Part shown: positions 1 through 11,577 of the stretch, piece by piece
How positions within the stretch are numbered: the stretch's first letter is position 1
Layout: each line of letters begins with the position of its first letter
NCBI RefSeq assembly: GCF_000002865.3
Contig: NW_001865078.1
Coordinates: 5,035 to 60,730 of the forward strand
DNA length: 55,696 bases
From: Monosiga brevicollis MX1
Lineage: Eukaryota; Opisthokonta; Choanoflagellata; Craspedida; Salpingoecidae
Direction: 5' to 3'
The notes under the pieces: model-generated
What the model saw: only the letters and a program-made list of their open reading frames with translations
What the model was told of the DNA's origin: nothing
Database searches by the model: none
Program-made: the position numbers and the translations under genes

Positions 1-112
1 AGCTCAAGGGGATCTCGCTTACATGTTAATCTCTTTCATAGTTTGATCAGCGATCGTTTTACTTCGATTACAACATTATCCAAGCCTAACAAATAGTCTG
101 TCACCTCTGTTA

Positions 113-3100
113 TCATATCACAGCCCTCGCGGCTGCCCCGATCAAAATCTCAACGCTTTCAATCACAAACTCCACAAGGTGCCAGTGGCCTGCCGGCAGA
201 TGCTTGTCTTCCGAGTACAGCCATGCGATAAATCTTTCGCGAAAATGTCGCGTCTGCAGCGTCCCGGGCTGAAGGTCGTATCCCATCCGCTTGGCCAGGT
301 GGCGCAGCCGCGGATGACAGTCGGCAAGGAGGACGATGGAGCTCAAGACTCGTCCAAGGCCTTTATCGAGTGCACAGCCCGGCAGATGCTTCAAGGGGTG
401 GCCGCCAATCCTAGATGGCATGCCACATCTGGCGCAACATTCTCGTGTGGCAGATTCAAAATCAATGTTGCACTCATCGACACTGTGCCCCGCGAGATGG
501 CACCGGGTGCATGTGTCGTCTGATTCGGGACAGATATGTTGAGCTTTCCAGACGGCTTGAGACTGGCGAATGGTACATGGCATGCAATAGGCATGCATCA
601 ATCTCAGCGCATCCAGAAACTTGTCAGCCGCCGCCTTGTGGATCAGGCGCGAGCGCGTCGTCTTGGCTCGCTTGTCTGATCTCAGGCGTGGCATTGACGC
701 AGCCTCACTGCTTCGCGATGATAAAGCAGCCGGGGGCAATGTATCAGATGCCACACGCTTGGCAGAAGGCCGCGTAGGGTTTGCGCCAGATATTCCAGAC
801 CCTTGGTTGCCCAACAAAGTGCAAGGGTGCTGCGTGGTCTCGGCCTCTGCGGCAGGGTCTATATCTACAGGGCCGTCACCGTCAGGGGAGCTCTCCATGG
901 GTGAGGCTAGGGCAGTTGTGCGTTCCGCCAGAGCCCGGACACGCGTAAGCCGCAGCGCTGCCGAGGGCGCGTTTGCTCGGGGCCGTGGTAACAAGGCATC
1001 GGGAGCAGATGGCACGGGCAAGCGCATCGGCAAGGCCGAAGGTACTGGCAGAGATTGCAGCGGTGCTCCAAGACGAGGTAATAAAGCCGTGGAAGTCTGC
1101 TTAGCCTCGTTTGAAGCTGCAGCTTCTGTTGCGTGCCGAGGCACATTTTCACCCCCTGACGTGGTTTTGGCCCGCAAACCTGGCACGGAAGAACATGGTA
1201 CATCATCTTCTTGAAGTTCTGTCAGGGAATCAAACTCAAGCTCAAAGTCAGATGCCGTTGGTGTTGCTGGCAGGGACATGATGGGTTCTGCGGCCTCTTC
1301 GTCAAGCCGCGCTGCACGTGGTCTTGGCAAAGCATCACCCATGGCCGAGCCTGCTTCAGAGGCTGTCGTCACGCCGGATGCTAGAGCTTGACGAGTGTCA
1401 CTGCTCTGCCCTGGCTGCGCCCGAGCTTCTTCCTGTCGTTGTGCCTGAAGCTCGGAATCTGACACCGTGGGTGAATCTGGCACAGACCTAAGCTCTGCGG
1501 TGGCTGCATCAAGTCGTTCAGCACTTGGCCGTGGCAATGCATCAGCCATCACTGGTTCCAGTGCAGTCTCGCCCGATTGAGCGACACGTTGACTCTGTGA
1601 GACGCTGCTTGGCTGCACTTCCTGTGCCATGTTCGTGCACACGTCACAGAGAGCCTGGCCGGTGGCAAGACATGTAACAGCGCGGGGATCCAACATTTTG
1701 CCAAGCGTCCACCTTCGACACACACTGCCCTCGACAAAGGCCTCGATGCCCGGTGCTGGGGTGCACCTGACTGGCAGCCACAGCTCGGCAGCTCCGCCCA
1801 TACCATCACGGCCAGCCCGACCAAATGCCTATAGCCGATTACATGCACACCATTAGCTCAATGAACAATTGTTTTCTTGTTTTTTTTTTGTTTTTTTTGA
1901 GACAGTTCCGCGGACGGTTGGGCAACAACTCACCTTTACCAGGGTATAGACGTCATGGCCACTGCCATACCACAGCACGTGACGGACGGTAAACAGGTCC
2001 ACGTCCGTGCTCAAACAGCTGGTGGCCACAATGATGTCGCATTCACTCTGTTGCCACCGTGCCAGATGGTCCTTTTGCGCCATCTCTTCCAAGTCTGCAT
2101 AGTAGGGCAAGGCTGCATAGCCGCGTGCGTGCAGCTGATCACACAACAGCTTCACCTCGCTCACCGTGTCGCAAAAGACCATCATGTGCACACGCTCCTC
2201 ATTCTCCCGACGCGTCATCCGCTGTCTGTCTACAAGACCTTGCGCGTGCGACAAGAAGGCCCGCTGGTCGCCATGATGCACACGCAGCTCCACATTGTGA
2301 TGCATTGTTTCCAGGCGGTACAGTTTGCCCCCTGCTTGCTGACCCAGCTGTCGAAAAAGCCGCTCTTGGTCGCACATGCATAAAGTATCGGTCAAAGCCA
2401 CGCGCTTTATGTTGGTCCATCCGCCAGAGGCCACGCAGGCCCCGACTTGAGCCATCATGTTCCGGTGGCTGGCATCAGAGATGAGCGTGTGCGCCTCGTC
2501 CATAACCACAGTGCGGATGCCCTGGAAGCAAGCACGTGCGTGCAGGGCGTCAGACCCCGTGCGAACAAACTTGCCAGTCGTGATGATAAGCACGTCCAGG
2601 CCAGCTGCTACCGGCGTCGAGGGGCCCAGCCACCTTTGCGCACTGTGGCCAGCCGCCTGCAAACGCCGCAACAAATCGTCTGCCGAGGTCGCAAAAGGCA
2701 CAATCCACAGCACCGTGCCGGCATGCGGGTGACAACCCAGTTTGGGCATGGTACAAAGCGTCTTGTCCATGCCTGACGGTGCAACGACAATCAGCCAGCC
2801 GTCCTCGGCCCGATGCTGGTCAATGGCCGCTGCCAGGTCCAATTGTTCTTGGCTTTTAAAGCCGTGGCCCCACGAGATGCGTGCCTGCTGGGCCAGTTGG
2901 GTCATGTAGGCTACATCATGCTCAGCTTGCGTATCCATGATGACGCGCCCGCCTACTTCAAGCTTTGGTGACACGCTCCAGCTTATGGGGTGGCGAACAT
3001 CCAAAGCTTCCTTGGCGGCTGTGAGCTCGGCCACGCTGCGCTTGCGGTCAAGACCCAAAAAGGCATGCCAGCTTTGTGAGGCCAGCTGATGCATCAGACG

Positions 3101-6097
3101 TGATGACATTTTGGCTTGCAATTGGTAGCTTGTTGCGGTAGCAAAGAAGTCTTTGGCCATGTTGCCCAAGGGCTGTGCCTGGGTGCGCATCAGGCTACCC
3201 AAAGTGCTCGCGGGGTCGGCAAAGAGCCGGTTTGTCACAAATGTTGTCATCCAAAAGGTAGCAGCGTGTCGCCACTTTGCCACTCCAAGCGTAGGCTGAT
3301 GCAGGTAGGTGGCCATTTGTCGACGAAAGGCAGCGTAGATAGAGGCTGGGCTGAGCATGGTCTGCAGAGGCGCAATGTTGAAGAGCAAGTGGCTGTTGTT
3401 ATAGTGGTGTTGAGCGTCTTGTACCTCGCGTTGCAAGGTCATGCCATCGTCGTGGCTCATGTGGTCTTCATCCTGCTCGTCCTCCAATAGATCCTCTTCT
3501 TCCTGATCATCGTCGAAGGTTCCATGCCCACCATCGCGAGGGATTTGAAGAGCGCCCCGCTTCTCCAGCCAGCTGGTTAGCATCTGCTCCAGAGGCTTGC
3601 ACAAGAGCAAATACATGAAAATCAGCCTGCTGACTTCCTCGTCCATGTACCGGAAGGTGTGCTGCTTATCTAGAGAGAGCCCGTGGGTTTTACCCAGACG
3701 AGTCAATATGGAGAGCTGCCTTTCAGCGAAAAACACGGCCCGTTGCCGACCCGCGCCATTTTTGTAGGATAGCCTTTGATATACGGTTGCTTGAGGTGGC
3801 AGACCTAAGAAAGCGATCAGGCCAATGCAAACAGGTAAGAATGATACAAGTAGCATGTCAAACTTCTCAAACAGAGTCTTTGCTCGATCGCAAGCGTACC
3901 TCCAGCCATGTGGGTGTAGGTGAGCGCCAGCTGGTTGAACCTGCCCACAAATAAAAGCCATTCCCGCACGCGGTCTTCTCGAAAGGTCGGCTCTTCATCA
4001 GCTCCTTCTGGGCCAAGCTCCGTGCAGATAAATTCTTGCCGCAAGCTCGGAGTCTGGCCAATGTGATCCAATAGGGCCCGCTCAGCTGGGCTGCCATGGC
4101 CCACCCACCAATTCTTGACCCTGTTGGTCCGATCCTCCTTCGACCGTAGCCGGACATACTTGAGAGCATGTCGCTCTCGCAGATCTGATCCCAGCAAGAG
4201 GTGGGTGTCTAAAATCTCTTTCATATCGTTGCGCATCTGTACCAGGGCGGTCCCAATCTCTTTCACGTTGAGTTCAGTACCCTGACAAACAATGGTGTGC
4301 AGCGCCTCGTCCGTCATGTCACCGTCCGTTTGCACGTCAATATCCACTCCAACCTGCCCATCGGCCGTGCTGGCAGAGCGAGCCGCCGTCATGCGCTGGC
4401 TCAGAAAATGCACCAGCCGTCCAGACTGTAGAAAAGGCCTGAGTTTACCCGCAGTGGCCCATCGCTGTGCCTTGCCAAACCGGAGCAAAAACAGCTTGAA
4501 AATGTAAATCAGGCCGGCCAGCGTTGTGGTCCAGCGCCGGATGTCCTGCAAGACACCGCTTCCCTTGGACACGGCCGTGCACAACAAAAACACGTTGACA
4601 AAGTGCACCTTGTCGTTGTCAAACAGATGTAGCTCTGCATTCACCAGTGCCAGCCACAGTGCTGCCAAGGGCTCGACAAGATCCTCCCCGCTCAGTCCCG
4701 CATCCAGCGCGTCTTGCACGGCCAAAGCAGCTGTAGTTATGGCCTCCCCACGACTGGCGAGCACCTGGCTCAAAAAGCTGGATGGCTCGGGGGCTGGCAG
4801 TGCGTCCAGTAGCAGTATAAAATGCACCAACCGCGCTCCAATGTTTAGGTATCTGCTCATCGTGCCAGGAGATACTTGGGGTAAAGTTTGTGGCTCAACT
4901 TGCAACTCTTCATCTTCGAACAAGGACGCCACGGAAGCAGCCGCCAGGCTGTGCTGGGACAATTGTTCGTGGGCCTCCCACAAGAGCTCGTGCATGCCTG
5001 ACACGAGTGGTGCGGGTGGGGTGTCGTGGCCCAGCTTGAGAATTTGCTCTGGGGTCAGCTCGCTCAGGATCAGCGTCATGCCCACACTATCGTAGAACGG
5101 GTGCATCTGGTGAACGCCGTGCGGGCAGCGCTTCTCCTCAGCCTCTGACGCCATGGCCTGGGTGCTGGAGATCAGCTGCTTGAACCGCTGCTGCTCCTCC
5201 AGCTCTTCCTCGTTTTCGCTGACGTCGGCTGCCGAGGCATCGTGGCCATCTTCGACAATGACCTCGATACAGCGGGCTCCGGCACCGCGCAACGGCTTTT
5301 GCAGCTTGACGCGTCGAGGTGGCTGATTGATACCGGGGTCACCAACATGCTCGGTGTGCAAGTGGCAGTGCAGGCTATTTTTTGACGTGTAGCATGCTCG
5401 GCACAGGGGGCAGCCCACACCGTCCAGAATGGGGATGCCTTCCGCAGGTGTACAAGGCATGGATCCTGCGCCAGTGTCCATCAAAGGCCCCTCGGGCTGC
5501 AGTGGACGCAGGAGTGCTGTGGCAGCATCAATGTCCTCTTGGGTGCAACGTAAATGATGTTTCTTGAGCAGATGATAGGGAACATTTCCACTGAGGACGT
5601 GGCCGCATCGCGTGCAAACTAGTGATGCAAATGCAGAGGTTACAAGGCACTCAATGTCGGCCATGAACATTTGTGCCCCGGCCACGCCGTGCTGTCGATT
5701 GAGGTTGACTTCACGTTTTGGCACACGCGTGCGTGCCTTCAGACGCGCCGGTGCACCAGCGTCAGGCATTTTATGCGCAGTCTTAGCATGACTGCGAAGG
5801 TACGCTGCACGATCGTAACTGGACGCGCATCCTGGAGCAGGACAGTGAAATTTTGCATCCGCTTGTCGTGTAACATGGTGCTTGACACCATAAATGGTGA
5901 CAGAACTGCTCTGCTGGTGCATCTATCAGCAAGCAGATGTTCATAAGAGCGAATGCGATGCAGCCACAGATGAAATCAGCTCACCAACTCACCTTGCGAC
6001 AGTGTTCGTCTCTGAGACCACGATTAGGAAAGGTGTCGCCACATTGGCGGCAAGCAGTCTGTCCAGTGTTTTGCGTGCCAGACACATCAACATCCAT
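113..6097 (-). CDS. C2H2-finger / RecQ-like SF2 helicase, mobile or subtelomeric type (copy 1, intact)
   Basis: I assemble four exons (6097-5993, 5922-3900, 3804-1934, 1828-113) with GT/AG introns of 70, 95 and 105 bp; the joined frame is 5,715 nt, i.e. 1,904 residues without a stop. The first C2H2 finger (C-X2-C-X12-H-X4-H) is split by intron 1, and a second (CPAPGC...H...H) follows at once. Exon 2 is a long helical region. Exons 3-4 carry the helicase: a divergent P-loop PSGMDKT near residue 1053, DEAH near 1145, and GRAGRDG at 1336-1342, immediately after the last splice. A RecQ-like zinc module follows (Cys 1370, 1386, 1394, 1397), then a Ser/Ala/Pro-rich stretch and a Cys/His-rich C-terminus (about 1747-1825). 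From memory, fungal telomere-linked and DUF3505-type helicases share this order. The P-loop has Asp where Gly is usual, so ATPase activity is uncertain. The 5' end faces the satellite array. Confidence 0.85.
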
Positions 6098-6536
6098 GAT
6101 GCGGATTCTTGGGGACGTGTCAGTTGGATTCCGTGGGAAAAGAACGGGCAAGAGGAGGTGCAAGGGACGGCCACTGTGAACGATCGATGTGAGAAAAAAA
6201 AAAAAAAAAAAAAAGGATGTTCTTTGACATGCATGTTAATCAATGAAACGTCGTTGAAAACACCTGTGCGATATGGAAGTCTGTTTGAGGAACTACGGTT
6301 ATTCGAACAGTCACGTTTTCTGAGTGCGATTCAACCAAGTCATACAAATAGAAGATGACATAACGTTAGGAAGGTTGCGCCGAACCCACATGACAATAAA
6401 CATCCCGAATGATTCGATTGAGTACCGACAGTACAACGCACCAAAAGCTCGCAGGTTTACATGTCATGTCAAGTTGATGGTTGCCAAGACAAAAAGAAGC
6501 CAAAAATTTAACAAGAGCGAGCGACGGTCATTCGCC
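6098..6536. other. Upstream region of helicase copy 1
   Basis: No gene is visible. The stretch contains a poly(A) run of more than 20 bases (6189-6213) and AT-richer sequence before the satellite begins. It should hold the promoter of the minus-strand helicase gene; I see no clear TATA element. Confidence 0.5.
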
Positions 6537-8290
6537 AACACCAAATGGCAGCCGCCCCCCTGGTCACAGTTTTCGGCGCACGTCAAAACAAAGCACACGT
6601 CATCTGCTTCATGCGCTTTCGGTGCTCACTTTGTAACCTGGAACCATCCTGTGACACGCAAGCCCCACCATAAGTACCCCCTCAAAGCGGCTCAAACAAA
6701 GCACACGGCGCGCCTCAACACCAAATAGCAGCCGGGCCCTTGGTCACAACTTTCAGCGCACGTCACAACAAAGTTCACCTCGTGTTCTTCACACGCTTCT
6801 GCTGCTCACTGTGAAGTCCTCATCCACCGTCCGCCGCCCTGTGACACGCCAGCCCCACCATTAGTACCCCCCTCGAAACGGCCAAAACATAAAAAAGCGC
6901 GCCTTGGCTCCTCAACACCAAATAGCAGCCGGGCCCTTGGTCACAACTTTCAGCGCACGTCACAACAAAGTTCACCTCGTGTTCTTCACACGCTTCTGCT
7001 GCTCACTGTGAAGTCCTCATCCACCGTCCGCCGCCCTGTGACACGCCAGCCCCACCATTAGTACCCCCCTCGAAACGGCCAAAACATAAAAAAGGCGCGC
7101 CTTGGCTCCTCAACCAACACCAAATGGCAGCCGGGCCCCTGGTCACAATTTTCGGCGCACGTCACAACAAAGCTCACCTCGCGTTCTTCACACGCTTCCG
7201 CTGCTCACTGTGGAGTCCGAATCCATCGTTGGCCGCCCTGTGACACGCCAGCCCCACCATTAGTACCCCCCTCGAAACGGCCAAAGAAAAAAAAAGGCGC
7301 GCCTTGGCTCCTCAACCAATACCAAATGGCAGCCGGGCCCCTGGTCACAATTTTCGGCGCACGTCACAACAAAATTCACCTCGCGTTCTTCGCACGCTTC
7401 CGCTGCTCACTGTGGAGTCCTCATCCACCGTTGGCAGCCCTGTGACCCGCCAGCCCCACCATTAGTACCCCCCTCAACGGCTCAAACAAAAAAAAAGGTG
7501 CGCTCCTCAGCCGACACGAAATGGCAGCCGGGCCCCTGGTCACAGTTTTTGGCGCACGTCAAAACAAAGTTCACCTCGCATTCTTCGCACGCTTCCGCTA
7601 CTCACTGTGTAGTCCTCGTCCACCGTCGACAGCCCTGTGACCCGCCAGCCCCCGTATGAGTCCCCCCCTCGAAACGGCCAAAAAAAAACCAAAGGCGCGC
7701 CTTGGCTCCTTGGCCAACACCAAATGGCAGCCGGCCCCCTGGTCACAACTTTCGGCGCACGTAGAAACAAAGCTCACCTCGCATTCTTCGCACGCTTCTG
7801 CTGCTCAATGTGGAGTCCTGATCCATCGTTGGCCGCCCTGTGACCCGCCAGCCCCACCATTAGCGCCCCCCTCAACGGCCAAAAAAAAAACAAAAGGTGC
7901 GCCTGGGCTCCTGGGCCAACACCAAATGGCAGCCGGCCCCCTGGTCACAACTTTCGGCGCACGTAGAAACAAAGCTCACCTCGCATTCTTCACACGCTTC
8001 CAATGCTCACTGTGGAGTCCTCGTCCACCGTTGGCAGCCCTGTGACACGCCAGCCCCACCATTAGCGCCCCCCCTCAACGGCCAAAAAAAAACCTAAAGG
8101 TGCGCCTGGGCTCCTGGGCCAATCGTACGCTTCCAGTGTTCAATGGGAAGTATCATCCACCTGTGGCTATCCTGTGACACGCCCGGGCCCCTGGTCACAA
8201 TCTTTGGCGCACGTCGAAAAAAAACACACATCGCAGTTTTCTCGCGTGCCCGGCCCTCATCATAAGGTCCTCATCCACCCGCGGGTACCC
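6537..8290 (+). repeat. Satellite array, ~195-203 bp units
   Basis: The phrase CCAAATGGCAGCC (or a one-base variant) recurs near 6540, 6721, 6918, 7120, 7322, 7517, 7720 and 7922, a spacing of about 195-203 bp. Each unit then has a GGTCACA...CGGCGCACGT block, a CTTC-rich block, CCCTGTGACACGCCAGCCCCACCATTA-like sequence (position-variable), an A-run, and in several units the palindrome GGCGCGCC. The first unit is diverged, and the last units (from about 8120) are shortened. Several units are open in one or more frames, but start codons and product are not conserved, so I do not call genes. The period is near a nucleosome repeat length. Confidence 0.9.
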
Positions 8291-8572
8291 TGTGACACAG
8301 CAGCTGCCATTTGGTGTCGGCTGAGGAGCGCACCTTTAGGCCGTTTCGAGGGGGGAATACTAATGGTGGGGCTGGCGGGTCAAAGGGCGGCCAACGTTGG
8401 ACGAGGACTCCATAGGGAGCAGCGGAAGCTCGTGAAGAATGCGAGGTGAGCTTTGGTTTGACGTGCGCCGAAAATTGTGACCACAGGCCCGGCTGCCATT
8501 TGGTGTTGGCCGAGGAGCCAAGGCGCGCTTTTTTTTTTTTTCCCTTGAGGGGGTACTAATGGTGGGGCTCTA
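8291..8572 (-). repeat. Inverted satellite units
   Basis: From about 8291 the same satellite continues as its reverse complement: GCTGCCATTTGGTGT occurs at about 8301 and again near 8490, each followed by the reversed A-run (now T-run) and TACTAATGGTGGGGCT. About 1.4 units are present. The array therefore contains a tail-to-tail orientation switch near 8290. Confidence 0.85.
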
Positions 8573-9139
8573 CCGTCGGAAACGCCCGGCGATTCGCGCG
8601 TCAAAAATCGCAAAAATCACTCTTGCTCTTGACTCTGGCAGCGGGCAACATGGATAGCATTTTCAAAAGCGGGCCTAAGATCGGTTTCTCACCTGCATTT
8701 GAGCGGGAGTGTTTCGTGCCGGATCTGACCAGGCTCCGTGGCTCTTGGGCCTAGCTAGCGCGTCCATCAGCGCACGAGCGGTTGCGGCTCTTCATGGGTC
8801 AGATCGAGGAATTGTCTTGACAACAAATGGCAGCCCAACACGAGATCAGCAAGATGGTCCATCCATGACGGTCACGCGGCAATGTCGTTTGGCCACCCGT
8901 TCATCCCTGTCGTCGCTTGCACCTCGGCAGCACTTACCCGTCGCCCCACAACGACGACAACGCACCACCAGGAGCGCGCGCCGCCCATGGCCCGCTTCAT
9001 CGTGGCGCGTCTTGTGTCAGTGAGAAAAAAAAATGAAGCCAAAAGCAAAGGGAGGGAAGAGAGGCATGAAGTTAATGAAGCAAAGTTTCAATTAATTGAA
9101 GCAGATCATATCCAGTCAAAGTACAAAGTCGCAGTCGAT
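8573..9139. other. Spacer between satellite and helicase copy 2
   Basis: No supported gene. The stretch starts where satellite homology stops and ends at the stop codon of the truncated helicase copy. Short open frames here look like chance. Confidence 0.5.
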
Positions 9140-10989
9140 TCAGCAGTTATTGAAGATACAAAAGATGATGACATTCTGACATTCGGTTCTGTTCTGATTC
9201 TCAAAAGAGCTTATTGTGTGTGTTGAGCAAAAACTGTCAGGGCCGACTTGGGCTTTCGCCGCACTGTGGAGCAGGATCCTCGCACTTTCAAACACAAATT
9301 CCACAAGACGCCAATGCCCATCCCCTGGAGGTAGACCAGGAACGGACGAGTACAGCCACTCGACAAACAAGTCGCGCGTTTTTAAATCCTTCAATGTCTG
9401 TACCCTCAAGTTGTAGCCCATCCGTTTTGCCAGGTCGCGCAGCCCCGGATGACAGTCCGAATAAAGGAGGAGACAGCTCAGGCCCGAATCCAGTCCTTGA
9501 GACTGCCTGCAACGGTGATTCCGTGTATCCCATCCACGAATCATCCTTGGCATTCCACAAGCGTAGCAACACGTTTCGTCGGGGTATACGAGGCGCACGG
9601 AACATTTTTTAAGTCTTGTCTCGTGTCCTTCGAAGTGACACCGCTTGCAACCACGATTAGATACGCATTGATGCTCGGCCTTCAGGACGGGTTTCGCCTG
9701 TCGAATGGTACATCGCATGCAGTAATCATCCATCAACTTCAGAACGCCAATAAACTTGTCAGCCGCCGCGTGGTTCATCAGATATTTTTTTTTTGTCCCC
9801 GATTTCGGCCGAAATATTGGCGCGACGTTGTGCCGATTCGGTGGCGTAGCCGCAGCAGATACCGTGGCTTCAGAGCGAGTGGTAGCAGTAGCGGCAATGG
9901 TAGCGGTGCGCGTGCCACTTGATGCTGCTCGTTTTGCTGCGGGAAGAGGCGACTCTGCTGCTTGCGCCGCTGTTGAAGAAGCAGCAGCTGTGCACGTGAC
10001 ATCCGATGCCGTTCGCTTGGATGTTGAGGGAGCAGGGCTGGTAGCAATGCCGTTGCCATCGTCGTCATGATCGTCAGACCAAGGGGTAGATGTACTTTCA
10101 GCTGCCAGCGGCACTCGCTTACGCCGCAGTGTACCCGAGGCTGAGCTTGCAGCCGATCGCGCCGGAGAGGAGGTTGAACCCGAGGCCGATGGTACTGGCA
10201 CGCAAATGATCGAGGCCGACGGGGTTGGCGCGTGTTTCGTGGGGGTTGGCTGTGCTGCTGACTGCATGACTGGCTGTGGCGTGCTCTCGTCCTCTGCCAT
10301 CGTGGTTTGCGCCGGGCCACGCGCGTCTTGCTGTAAAGGCGCCTCGTCATCAACATCAGAGACCATGGGTGAAGCTGGCACCGACATGGATGCTGTATCT
10401 GCCTCATCAATCCAAGCAGCACTCGTCTGTATCCGTGGCACAGCAGCATCCGTCATTGGCCCTCCATTTGTCGCCACCACAGCCGTGTCTTGGGCACGTG
10501 GAGTGCTTCTGCTCGACTGCGCTGCAACGGCAGCTGGTCCTGGGGATGCTGCCGTGTCAACGTCCGATGCTAAAGTTACATCCAAGGTGGACCCTGGCCC
10601 GATCGATTCTTCTTCCTCGAGCCGTGCTGCAGGTGGCTCAGACAACACATCTTCCTCCTCCGCCATCGCCTCGGGCTCTGCTTCCACATGCGCCACACTC
10701 AACGCTTGGGCAGCGCGCTGCTGGCGTGCAGCTCTTGCTGGCTCCAGGCGCTGTGCTGTTCCTGCGCATACATCACAAAGCGGCTGGCCGGCAGCAAAGC
10801 ATGTCGCGATGCGGGGATCTAGCAACTTGCCGAGCGCCCAGCTGCGGCACGCATTGCCCTCGACAAACTTTTCCATGCCTGGTGCTGGCCCACGTCTCAC
10901 TGGTAGCCACAGCTCGGCAGTTCCACCCTGTTTATCGCGACCAGCCCGACCAAATGCCTAGCCCAAGCACATGTACATCATCAGCAAAA
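9140..10989 (-). pseudogene. 5'-truncated second copy of the RecQ-like helicase gene
   Basis: Only the last exon (10957-9140, 605 codons plus stop) and about 30 bp of the preceding intron survive. It opens with the RecQ motif AFGRAGRD directly after a TAG acceptor, then the zinc module (C-R-S-W ... C-D-V-C), an Ala/Ser/Pro-rich spacer, and the same Cys/His-rich C-terminus and LAKRMGYNL block as copy 1. The two proteins are clearly homologous but well diverged, so this is not a recent duplicate, yet the 1.8-kb frame has no stop. Because intron bases upstream of the acceptor also align with copy 1, the truncation arose in DNA and not through spliced RNA. The helicase core and N-terminal fingers are missing. 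Confidence 0.8.
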
Positions 10990-11269
10990 CCAAGCATCTC
11001 CGCCACCTTGACTTGACCGTTCTCGCAGGCACAGTGCAGTGGTGTCCAGCCATCCTATGGGATGATGCATCAGCATGACGTACAGGCACAGCATCACCAT
11101 CATCATCATGGGGTACAGGTGCACCATCATAGGGGGGCGCAAGGGAGGGAAGAGGGTGGTACTACACTGACCTCGTCCTCGACTTGAGCATCAGCACCGT
11201 GCTTCAACAGCATTTCCACCACCTTGACATGACCGTTATCGCAGGCCCAGTGCAGTCGTGTATCGTCAC
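10990..11269 (-). pseudogene. Ankyrin-repeat gene remnant
   Basis: On the minus strand, an exon at 11269-11171 encodes one exact 33-residue ankyrin repeat (core TRLHWACDNGHVKVVEMLL). After a GT/AG intron, an exon from about 11053 encodes most of a second (WTPLHCACENGQVKVAEML). The second repeat stops at about 10990, where helicase copy 2 begins. Just upstream of the first repeat, in what should be intron, lies the left end of the pogo-like transposon. The gene therefore looks cut on both sides. No further ankyrin exons are visible beyond the transposon. Confidence 0.75.
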
Positions 11270-11308
11270 GCTGTGGGATGACGCAAACATGCGACATGTC
11301 ACCATATA

Positions 11309-11350
11309 CAGTCAACCCACTGAAATCTACATCCCCTCTATTTTTGAGTG
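11309..11350 (+). repeat. Left terminal inverted repeat of pogo-like element
   Basis: It begins CAGTCAACCCACTGAA and continues into the shared block ATCTACATCCCCTCTATT. Relative to the right end it carries about 10-11 extra bases after CAGTCA. Confidence 0.8.
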
Positions 11351-11577
11351 AGCTTTTTTTTGGTTGAGTCTTGGAGAGACGTGCCCCGAGGTCAACCTTC
11401 AAGCGCAGGGGATGGATCTCGGTCTCTGATCTGCTACAGGACGCGTTGAAAGATGTCAATGGCGCCAACCTGCTTGAACTTTGTGATGGGCTTGGTTTGA
11501 GATTGAAATCGTGCTTTTGAAATGAGTTATGCGTCTGACAACAAAGAGTGACTGCCGTTTCCAACCCCTCGCGCACC

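Noticed and set aside
4526-5095. 189-codon plus-strand frame opposite the helicase exon
   Set aside because: Shadow of the minus-strand exon: Ser-rich, no motif, and the minus frame carries the family signal.
7637-8097. Repeated 60-130-codon open frames on both strands in the satellite
   Set aside because: They arise from the period and GC content of the repeat; starts and stops differ between units and products have no motif.
6537-8290. Regular repeats as a possible CRISPR array
   Set aside because: Units are about 200 bp and similar throughout, with no short repeat/unique spacer pattern, and the genome is eukaryotic.
10206-11016. About 250-codon plus-strand frames rich in Ala/Ser/His/Pro
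   Set aside because: Antisense of the low-complexity spacer of helicase copy 2; such sequence is open in several frames.
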